Shown in pieces: positions 1-5,146 of a stretch of DNA of 8,964 nucleotides. The notes below the pieces were generated by a model that saw only the letters and a list, made by a program, of their open reading frames with translations, was not told the origin of the DNA and ran no database searches. The position numbers were made by a program, and so were the translations under genes. This stretch comes from an uncultured Oscillibacter sp. (GTDB lineage Bacteria > Bacillota > Clostridia > Oscillospirales > Oscillospiraceae): NCBI RefSeq assembly GCF_910587525.1, contig NZ_CAJULS010000096.1, positions 1 through 8,964 on the forward strand, written 5' to 3'. Numbering within the stretch: position 1 is the first letter of the stretch; every line of letters begins with the position of its first letter.

Positions 1-37
1 GAGGGGAGAGATAGTGGCGAAGGTCGAAACACTGTGA

Positions 38-197
38 CGCAGGTGGGCATGGTGCACACTGGGGCTGTGGGACCTGGAGATAGGCCTGTCAGCCGCCTTG
101 CTGCTCCTGACTTGTGTTCGGTTGAAGATGGAGAGTCTCTGGGCCGCCGGACACGCATATCTGCGGCCAGCCTTTCATCTTTGACGATGAGATGTAG
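38..197 (+). pseudogene. Probable degenerate paralog of the downstream two-TM zinc-ribbon gene
   Basis: In the frame ending at TAG 195-197 the last residues read CGQPFIFDDEM, nearly the same as the end of the intact gene at 210-518, CGQPILFDDQI. By my count bases 161-197 match 482-518 at 28 of 37 positions. That frame has a stop at 123-125, so it cannot extend upstream. A different frame (38-184) carries a hydrophobic stretch around 62-112 (LWDLEIGLSAALLLL) followed by a single Cys at 113-115, as expected for a membrane helix leading into a zinc ribbon. Joining the two needs a frame change near 159-162, and the pair of CxxC knuckles is not intact. I read this as a broken sister gene. The left boundary is unclear and could lie outside the window. 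The alternatives are plain intergenic DNA with a short duplicated tail, or sequencing errors. Confidence 0.45.
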
Positions 198-209
198 GAG
201 GGACCTTGT

Positions 210-518
210 ATGCAAAGACTGAAACGAAAGTATGCAAAGCTGTTCTGGGCCCTGTTCTGGGTATTCTGGGGCCTGGAGGCCGCGGCTTGGGCACTGCGGC
301 TGGCGGGGGAAAACTACCCGGGACTTTTGGCTGCGGCCAGCTGGATCACGATCCTGGCATTTCTTCCCCTGTTGGGGGCGGGGCTGCTCTGGCGCTTTTG
401 CCTCCAGTGTCCCAACTGCCGTGACCGGGGGCGGAGCGGCTCTGTCCGGCTGAATCCAAAGAAAACGGACTGCTGCAAGAGCTGCGGCCAGCCCATTTTG
501 TTTGACGATCAGATTTGA
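210..518 (+). CDS. Small membrane protein with two TM helices and a C-terminal zinc ribbon
   Basis: This 102-residue protein is of unknown function. The N-terminus is basic (MQRLKRKYAK), followed by a Trp/Phe-rich hydrophobic segment at about 11-31 and a second at about 38-63. A cytoplasm-type tail carries C67-P-N-C70 and C89-K-S-C92 (with an extra C88), the layout of a zinc ribbon, and ends in GQPILFDDQI. The basic N-terminus and even number of helices suggest both ends are inside the cell, with the ribbon in the cytoplasm. The start is set by AGGAGG at 196-201, eight bases before ATG 210. The gene begins 12 bases after the stop of the apparent broken paralog, whose C-terminal tail it shares. 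Zinc binding is inferred from the Cys pattern only. The role could be sensing, scaffolding or membrane quality control, but nothing in the sequence decides it. Confidence 0.8.
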   Translation: MQRLKRKYAKLFWALFWVFWGLEAAAWALRLAGENYPGLLAAASWITILAFLPLLGAGLLWRFCLQCPNCRDRGRSGSVRLNPKKTDCCKSCGQPILFDDQI

Positions 519-547
519 CCTCGTCTCTTGCAAATACCATTTTCAAT

Positions 548-565
548 GTTACCGCTGTTACCGCT
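548..565 (+). repeat. Perfect 9-bp tandem repeat in the intergenic region
   Basis: GTTACCGCT occurs twice back to back (548-556 and 557-565). It lies in the 139-base gap between the zinc-ribbon gene and the phosphoesterase gene. The same gap contains an AT-rich palindrome, TTTTCTT (619-625) and AAGAAAA (629-635), just before the ribosome binding site. No convincing -35/-10 pair was found in this gap. Confidence 0.5.
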
Positions 566-657
566 TTGGTTTGGATGACTGCAGGACTACCTAAGCGGGC
601 TAAAATTCGTTTGGCTGTTTTTCTTTATAAGAAAAGTAACAGAAGGGAGGGGCACAT

Positions 658-1344
658 ATGGCCCTCTACGCCATCGGGGACCTTCACCTCTCTCTGGCGG
701 TGGACAAGTCCATGGAGGTTTTCGGCCCGGCCTGGGAGAACTATGTCTTCCGCATTGAGGAGGGACTGTCTGTTCTGAGACCGGAGGATACTCTGATCCT
801 GGCCGGGGATACCTCCTGGGGCATGACCCTGGAGGAGGCGGAGGCGGATTTCAAATTCCTGGACCGCTTCCCTGGGAAAAAGTACCTCATCAAGGGAAAC
901 CATGACTACTGGTGGACCACCGCCGCCAAGCTCTGCCGCTTTTTTGAGGAAAAGGGCATCCGCACCCTGGACATCCTCCACAACAGCTGCGCATTTTATG
1001 GGGACTATGCTGTCTGCGGCACCCGGGGCTGGTTTCTGGAGGAGGACCAGAAGCCCCACAACGCCAAGGTTTTAAACCGGGAGGTCATGCGGCTGGAGAC
1101 ATCTCTGGCGGCGGCGGAGGAGAGGCCCATTCTGTGCTTTCTCCACTACCCGCCCCTGTATCAGGGCTACCAGTGCCCGGAGATCCTGGCCATGCTGGAG
1201 AAGTACGGCGTTCAAAGCTGCTGTTACGGCCATCTTCACGGCCCCGCGATCCGCCGCAGATGGGAGGGAGAGCGGTGCGGAACGGACTTTTCCCTGATCT
1301 CTGCCGACTATCTGGGGTTTGCACCAAAAAAAATCTGCGAATAG
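658..1344 (+). CDS. Metallophosphoesterase (COG1768-like predicted phosphohydrolase)
   Basis: This 228-residue cytoplasmic protein has the calcineurin-like phosphoesterase fold signature in order: GDLH (7-10), GD (50-51) in GDTSWG, GNHD (80-83), an isolated H163 in FLHYPP, and GHLHG (191-195). These supply the usual two-metal site (D8, H10, D51, N81, H163, H192, H194) and a catalytic-type His (H82). The length and the GNHDYWW and GDTSWGM signatures fit the COG1768 predicted phosphohydrolases of Firmicutes. The substrate is unknown; the wider family cleaves phosphomonoesters or phosphodiesters. ATG 658 has a clear purine-rich ribosome binding site (AGGGAGG) seven bases upstream, and the first motif begins at residue 7, so there is no room for a later start. 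There is no signal peptide. The tig promoter begins about 30 bases after its stop, so it is probably a separate unit from tig. Confidence 0.9.
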   Translation: MALYAIGDLHLSLAVDKSMEVFGPAWENYVFRIEEGLSVLRPEDTLILAGDTSWGMTLEEAEADFKFLDRFPGKKYLIKGNHDYWWTTAAKLCRFFEEKGIRTLDILHNSCAFYGDYAVCGTRGWFLEEDQKPHNAKVLNREVMRLETSLAAAEERPILCFLHYPPLYQGYQCPEILAMLEKYGVQSCCYGHLHGPAIRRRWEGERCGTDFSLISADYLGFAPKKICE

Positions 1345-1374
1345 TGGAAAATTAGTTGAAAAAAGGCTGGTAAT

Positions 1375-1403
1375 TTCAAAATTCTTCTGGTAGAATATAT
1401 ACT
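1375..1403 (+). promoter_or_regulatory. Candidate sigma-A promoter for tig
   Basis: TTCAAA (1375-1380, 4 of 6 to TTGACA) and TATACT (1398-1403, 5 of 6 to TATAAT) are separated by exactly 17 bases in a short AT-rich patch inside otherwise GC-rich sequence. A start near 1409-1411 is implied. A small inverted repeat, CCGGC (1408-1412) and GCCGG (1418-1422), lies at the predicted transcript start. The overlapping hexamer TAGAAT (1391-1396) is an alternative -10 but has a poorer -35. Confidence 0.6.
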
Positions 1404-1445
1404 CGCACCGGCGTGGAGCCGGCGATGAACGGAGGAGTAGACAAC

Positions 1446-2939
1446 ATGAGTGTGAAAAGCTGTGAAAAGATCGAAAAAAGCCAGGTCGCTCTGACCATCG
1501 AGGTCGGTGCGGAGGCGTTTCAGGCCGCCGTCGAAAAGGCGTATCGGAAGATGCGCGGAAAGATCAATATGCCGGGCTTCCGTCCCGGCAAGGCCCCCCG
1601 CAAGCTCATTGAGCGGATGTATGGCGCGGAGGTCTTTTACGAGGAGGCCATCAATATTGCGTTCCCCGATGCCTATGAGGAGGCCGTGAAGGAGCAGGAG
1701 CTTCAGGTGGTGGGTTACCCGGCGGTGGAGCTGGTGGGCGATGCCACGGGCGACGGCTTTACCTTCAAGGCCATTGTCCCCGTGTATCCCGAGGTCACCT
1801 TGGGCGAGTACAAGGGTTTGACCGCGGAAAAGGAAGAGGTAAAGGTCTCTGCCGCCGATGTGGACGAGCGTTTGAAGCAGCTCAGCGACCGGAACACCCG
1901 TCTGGTGTCCGTGGAGCGGGAGGCCAAGGAGGGTGACACTGCCGTTATCGACTTCGACGGCTACCTGGACGGCAAACCCTTTGACGGCGGCAAGGGGGAG
2001 AACCACAGCCTGGAGCTGGGTTCCCACAGCTTTGTCCCCGGCTTTGAGGAGCAGGTCGTCGGTATGAAGGCCGGCGACGAAAAGGACATTGACATCACTT
2101 TCCCCGAGGACTACCACGCGGACCTGGCCGGCAAGGCCGTGGTTTTCAAGGTCAAGTGCCATGAGGTCAAGGAGAAGGAAGTCCCGGAGATGGACGACGA
2201 GTTCGCCAAGGATGTCAGCGAGTTCGACACCTTGAAGGAGCTGAAGGCGGACCTGAAGAAGAAGATTTCCGAGGAGCGCCAGAAGGCCGCTGACCGGGAA
2301 TTTGAGGACGCACTGATGACCAAGGTCGCTGAGGGCATCACCGCTGAGATCCCTGACGCTATGGTGGAGAATCAGGCCCGGCAGTTTGTGGAGAACTTCA
2401 AGATGCAGATCACCCAGCAGGGCATTCCCTATGACCAGTACGCCCAGATGACCGGCATCACAGAGGCCAAGCTCTTGGAGGACGCCAAGGAGCCCGCCTT
2501 GCGTCAGGTGCGGATGGATCTGGCCCTGGCCGCCGTTATCAAGGCCGAGAATATCGAGGCCTCCGACGAAGAAGTGGAGGACGAGTTCAAGAAGCTGGCG
2601 GAGCAGTACGGCATGGACTTGGAGATGGTGAAGAAGTATGTCCAGGCTGACCAGGTCAAGGACCAGGTGATCAGCCGCAAGGCTGTGGCTGTGGTGGTGG
2701 ACAGCGCCACTGCCGTGAAGCCGGAGAAGAAAACTGCCAAGAAGGCTGCGAAGAAGGCGGAGGACAAGGATGAGGCCGCCGAGGGCGAGGAGAAGCCCAA
2801 GAAAGCGGCTAAGAAGACTGCCAAGAAGGCTGCCGAGGGCGAAGAGAAAGCCGCTAAGAAGGCCGCCGACGATGAGGAGAAGCCCGTCAAGAAGAGCACA
2901 AAAAAGGCTGCGAAGGAAGCTAAGAAAGAGGAAGAATAA
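1446..2939 (+). CDS. tig: Trigger factor, ribosome-bound chaperone with PPIase domain
   Basis: Trigger factor binds the ribosome at the peptide exit tunnel, shields nascent chains and can isomerise prolyl bonds. The 497-residue product shows the ribosome-binding signature GFRPGKAP at 44-51 in the N-terminal domain. The FKBP-like PPIase domain lies at about 155-242 (GDTAVIDFDGYLDGKPFDGG, later VPGFEEQVVGMKAGDEKD). The helical C-terminal arms run from about 243 to 415. Family members are usually 430-450 residues. The excess here is a tail from about 424 to 497 made of Lys/Ala/Glu repeats. ATG 1446 is chosen because GGAGGAG (1431-1437) lies eight bases upstream and the protein then begins like other Tigs; an in-frame GTG at 1413 has no such site. 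The gene has its own candidate promoter and a terminator follows the stop. Placement before clpPX is the usual Firmicutes order. Confidence 0.97.
   Translation: MSVKSCEKIEKSQVALTIEVGAEAFQAAVEKAYRKMRGKINMPGFRPGKAPRKLIERMYGAEVFYEEAINIAFPDAYEEAVKEQELQVVGYPAVELVGDATGDGFTFKAIVPVYPEVTLGEYKGLTAEKEEVKVSAADVDERLKQLSDRNTRLVSVEREAKEGDTAVIDFDGYLDGKPFDGGKGENHSLELGSHSFVPGFEEQVVGMKAGDEKDIDITFPEDYHADLAGKAVVFKVKCHEVKEKEVPEMDDEFAKDVSEFDTLKELKADLKKKISEERQKAADREFEDALMTKVAEGITAEIPDAMVENQARQFVENFKMQITQQGIPYDQYAQMTGITEAKLLEDAKEPALRQVRMDLALAAVIKAENIEASDEEVEDEFKKLAEQYGMDLEMVKKYVQADQVKDQVISRKAVAVVVDSATAVKPEKKTAKKAAKKAEDKDEAAEGEEKPKKAAKKTAKKAAEGEEKAAKKAADDEEKPVKKSTKKAAKEAKKEEE
2715..2936 (+). repeat. Low-complexity Lys/Ala/Glu repeat encoding the tig tail
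   Basis: This stretch encodes residues 424-497 of trigger factor. The unit AAEGEEK occurs at residues 444-450 and 462-468, with the variant AADDEEK at 473-479. Basic runs lie between them (PKKAAKKTAKK, AAKK, KKSTKKAAKEAKK). At DNA level the matching copies begin near 2775, 2829 and 2862. The pattern resembles histone-H1-like tails, alternating acidic and basic patches. It is prone to slippage, so length may vary between strains. Confidence 0.8.
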
Positions 2940-2960
2940 TTTCCGCTTTACATCGAAAAC

Positions 2961-3004
2961 GGCCCCTGCCCGGCGGTCTTTACAGTCTGCCGGGGTGGAT
3001 TTTT
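2961..3004 (+). terminator. Rho-independent terminator after tig
   Basis: A GC-rich stem pairs 2969-2979 with 2984-2994. It has CCCGGC against GCCGGG at the base, one internal T-T mismatch and a four-base loop. TTTTT follows at 3000-3004, five bases past the stem. It lies 30 bases after the tig stop and separates tig from clpP. Confidence 0.75.
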
Positions 3005-3026
3005 GAAATTGTTCATTGATTCGACA

Positions 3027-3063
3027 CATTCTCTCATGGTGCTCGTGGTATCATGGGAGAATG
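3027..3063 (+). promoter_or_regulatory. Interrupted inverted repeat upstream of clpP (possible operator or leader hairpin)
   Basis: CATTCTCTCATG (3027-3038) is mirrored by CATGGGAGAATG (3052-3063). The 12-base arms differ from perfect symmetry at one place, which would be a G-U pair in RNA. Counting wobble pairs the RNA stem can extend inward to 17 pairs with a three-base loop (3044-3046). The repeat overlaps a candidate extended -10 element at 3046-3054. It is not followed by a real T-run, so a terminator is unlikely. It matches neither the CIRCE nor the CtsR consensus as I know them. Confidence 0.55.
3046..3054 (+). promoter_or_regulatory. Weak candidate extended -10 promoter for clpPX
   Basis: TGG followed by TATCAT (3049-3054, 5 of 6 to TATAAT) forms an extended -10 element. 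No good -35 hexamer lies 16-18 bases upstream. It falls within the inverted repeat 3027-3063, as a repressed promoter might. The terminator at 2961-3004 means clpP needs a promoter in this gap or readthrough, which is the main reason to consider it. Confidence 0.35.
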
Positions 3064-3153
3064 GTTTATTGGGCAGTTTTCGGGCGGGTGCCGCCTTTTG
3101 GCGGAGTTCGGAGGGCCGTGAACAGCCCCACAAAAGATCGGAGGTTTTCAAGT

Positions 3154-3738
3154 ATGAGTTTAGTCCCCTATGTTGTGGAGCAGACCAGCCGGGGAGAGCG
3201 TTCCTATGACATTTTTTCCCGATTACTGAATGACCGTATCGTGTTCCTGGGCGAGGAGGTCAACGCCACCACCGCCAGTCTGGTGGTAGCTCAGCTGCTG
3301 TACCTGGAGGCCCAGGACCCGGACAAGGAGATTCAGTTCTATATCAACAGTCCCGGCGGTTCCGTTACCGATGGCATGGCCATCTATGACACCATGCAGT
3401 ATGTCAAATGTGACGTATCCACCATCTGTGTGGGCATGGCGGCCAGTATGGGCGCGTTTCTGCTCTCCTCCGGCGCCAAGGGCAAAAGGTTCGTGCTCCC
3501 CAATGCGGAGATCATGATCCACCAGCCCTCTGCCGGCACCCAGGGACAGATCACCGATATGGCCATCCACCTCAAGCGGCTGGAGACCATCAAAAAACGG
3601 ATGAACCATATCCTGGCGGAGAACACGGGCCGTTCGGTGGAAGAGGTCACCGCCGCCTGTGAGCGGGATAACTTCATGAGCGCCGAGGAGGCGCTGGAGT
3701 TCGGTCTGGTTGACCAGATCATCACAGCCAGAAAATAA
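3154..3738 (+). CDS. clpP: ATP-dependent Clp protease proteolytic subunit ClpP
   Basis: ClpP is the serine peptidase that forms the double-ring chamber used by ClpX and other Clp ATPases. The 194-residue length is typical. The catalytic triad is visible as S98 in GMAASMGAFLL, H123 in MIHQPSAG and D172 in ERDNFMSAEEA, and the oxyanion-loop motif SPGGS is at 66-70. The start is ATG 3154, giving MSLVPYVVEQTSRGERSYDI, the usual ClpP N-terminus, with GGAGG at 3140-3144 nine bases upstream. The frame stays open for 46 codons further back, but those residues do not look like ClpP and the alternative starts lack proper binding sites. The leader also holds a short CCGCC-TTTT-GGCGG hairpin (3091-3104). 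clpX follows 21 bases after the stop, so the two are almost certainly co-transcribed. Confidence 0.98.
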   Translation: MSLVPYVVEQTSRGERSYDIFSRLLNDRIVFLGEEVNATTASLVVAQLLYLEAQDPDKEIQFYINSPGGSVTDGMAIYDTMQYVKCDVSTICVGMAASMGAFLLSSGAKGKRFVLPNAEIMIHQPSAGTQGQITDMAIHLKRLETIKKRMNHILAENTGRSVEEVTAACERDNFMSAEEALEFGLVDQIITARK

Positions 3739-3759
3739 AGCGAGACTGAGGGTATTACC

Positions 3760-5079
3760 ATGAGTGACGACGGCAAGAAGACGCTGCGGTGTTCCTTCTG
3801 CGGCAAGCATGAGCAGCAGGTCCATCGTATGATCCAAGGGCCCGGCGTGCGGATCTGCGACGAGTGCGTACAGCTGTGCATGAGCATTCTGAATGACGGA
3901 TTTGAGGATGTGGACTCCAATCCTTTGGAGGACATTCCGGATCAGCTGCCTACCCCCCGGGAGATCAAAGACGTGCTGGACCAGTACGTTATCGGCCAGG
4001 ACGAGGCCAAGGTGGCGCTGTCCGTGGCGGTTTACAACCACTATAAGCGTATCTTTTTCGGCGGTGACGAGGATGTGGAGCTGCAAAAGAGCAATATTTT
4101 GATGCTGGGTCCCACGGGTTCCGGCAAGACCCTCTTTGCCCAGACCCTGGCCAGAATCCTGAAGGTTCCCTTCGCCATTGCCGATGCCACCACGCTCACT
4201 GAGGCGGGCTACGTGGGCGACGATGTGGAGAATATCCTCTTGCGCCTGCTCCAGTCTGCGGATTTCGACGTGGAACGGGCTGAGCACGGTATCATCTATG
4301 TGGACGAGATCGACAAGATTGCCCGGAAGAGCGAGAATACTTCTATCACCCGGGACGTCTCCGGCGAGGGCGTGCAACAGGCGCTTTTGAAGATCGTGGA
4401 GGGTACTGTGGCCAACGTGCCGCCTCAAGGCGGCCGAAAGCACCCCCATCAGGAGTTCATTCAGGTGGACACCCGGAACATCCTTTTCATTTGCGGCGGT
4501 GCCTTTGACGGACTGGATAAGATCATTGAAAAACGCCTGGATCAGAAGAGCATTGGCTTCGGTGCCAACATCCAGGGCAAGAAGGACAAGGATTTGGATA
4601 AGATTCTCCATGAGGTGCAGCCCCATGATATCCTCAAATTCGGTATCATTCCGGAGCTGGTGGGCCGTTTGCCGGTGATTGCGCCGCTGAATGCGCTGAA
4701 GCGGGAGGATCTGGTGCGAATTCTGAAAGAACCCAAGAACGCCTTGGTGAAGCAGTACCGGAAGCTGCTGGAGTACGATGAGGTGGAGTTGGTATTCGAA
4801 GAGGAGGCCTTGGAGGCCGTGGCTGACAAGGCCATTGAGCGCAGCATCGGCGCCCGGGGCCTGCGGGCTGTGATGGAGAATCTCCTGACCCAGATCATGT
4901 ACGACATCCCCTCAGATCCCACCATCGTCAAAGCGGTTATCACAAAGGACTGCGTGGAGGGGAAGGGAGAGCCCCAGCTGACTCGGGACCCCAACAAGAT
5001 CAACTACTCTGTAAAACTAAACACCGGCAAGGGCGAGAAGCTGCGCTCCGGCGGCTCTGCTCCGCGGTCGGCGTCTTAA
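3760..5079 (+). CDS. clpX: ATP-dependent Clp protease ATP-binding subunit ClpX
   Basis: ClpX is the hexameric AAA+ unfoldase that recognises tagged proteins and feeds them into ClpP. The 439-residue protein is complete. The N-terminal zinc-binding domain has C11/C14 and C33/C36. Walker A is GPTGSGKT (117-124), the pore loop is GYVG (150-153), and Walker B is IIYVDEID (178-185). A second pore loop, GGRKHPH, is at 224-230. The IGF loop that docks on ClpP is at 265-267. A sensor-2-like SIGARGLR lies at 362-369. ATG 3760 is preceded by GAGGG (3748-3752) with seven bases of spacing. The presence of the IGF loop and of clpP 21 bases upstream shows it works as ClpXP. A strong terminator begins two bases after the stop. 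Confidence 0.98.
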   Translation: MSDDGKKTLRCSFCGKHEQQVHRMIQGPGVRICDECVQLCMSILNDGFEDVDSNPLEDIPDQLPTPREIKDVLDQYVIGQDEAKVALSVAVYNHYKRIFFGGDEDVELQKSNILMLGPTGSGKTLFAQTLARILKVPFAIADATTLTEAGYVGDDVENILLRLLQSADFDVERAEHGIIYVDEIDKIARKSENTSITRDVSGEGVQQALLKIVEGTVANVPPQGGRKHPHQEFIQVDTRNILFICGGAFDGLDKIIEKRLDQKSIGFGANIQGKKDKDLDKILHEVQPHDILKFGIIPELVGRLPVIAPLNALKREDLVRILKEPKNALVKQYRKLLEYDEVELVFEEEALEAVADKAIERSIGARGLRAVMENLLTQIMYDIPSDPTIVKAVITKDCVEGKGEPQLTRDPNKINYSVKLNTGKGEKLRSGGSAPRSAS

Positions 5080-5080
5080 G

Positions 5081-5120
5081 AAAAAGAGGGAGGGGACGCA
5101 CTGCGGCCCCTCCTCTTTTT
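5081..5120 (+). terminator. Strong intrinsic terminator between clpX and lon
   Basis: AAAAAGAGGGAGGGG (5081-5095) pairs with CCCCTCCTCTTTTT (5107-5120), leaving one bulged G and an 11-base loop. The 3' side ends in TTTTT. Because the stem is flanked by an A-run and a T-run it could act in both directions. It starts right after the clpX stop and ends 26 bases before the lon start. Confidence 0.9.
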
Positions 5121-5146
5121 CCGCTTTTCCCTGAAAGGAGAACGCC

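Noticed and set aside
1..209. Structured RNA (6S, SRP, RNase P or tmRNA) at the left edge, suggested by several short inverted repeats such as GGCCGC/GCGGCC
   Set aside because: None of the conserved core sequences of those RNAs is present, and the region is better explained as a decayed zinc-ribbon gene.
601..631. Sigma-A promoter before the phosphoesterase (TAAAAT or TATAAG as -10)
   Set aside because: No acceptable -35 hexamer lies at 16-18 bases from either candidate; the nearest ones give spacings of 9, 13 or 24.
1308..3029. Very long antisense open frame (573 codons) opposite tig
   Set aside because: It is a by-product of GC-biased codon use in tig, is Leu/Gly/His-rich without any recognisable domain, and lies against a certain gene.
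3016..3153. Possible 46-residue N-terminal extension of ClpP in the same frame
   Set aside because: ClpP proteins begin at the equivalent of MSLVPYVVEQ, and ATG 3154 has a good ribosome binding site. The extension does not resemble ClpP.
3005..3153. CIRCE (HrcA) or CtsR operator in front of clpP
   Set aside because: Neither the TTAGCACTC/GAGTGCTAA pair nor tandem GGTCAAA heptamers could be found by eye.
3003..3209. Small open frame in the clpP leader overlapping the clpP start in another frame
   Set aside because: No clear ribosome binding site and no recognisable sequence; it runs into clpP out of frame, so it is most likely chance.
3223..4626. 467-codon antisense open frame opposite clpP-clpX
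   Set aside because: It spans two confirmed genes on the other strand, has no domain and no ribosome binding site that I could see.
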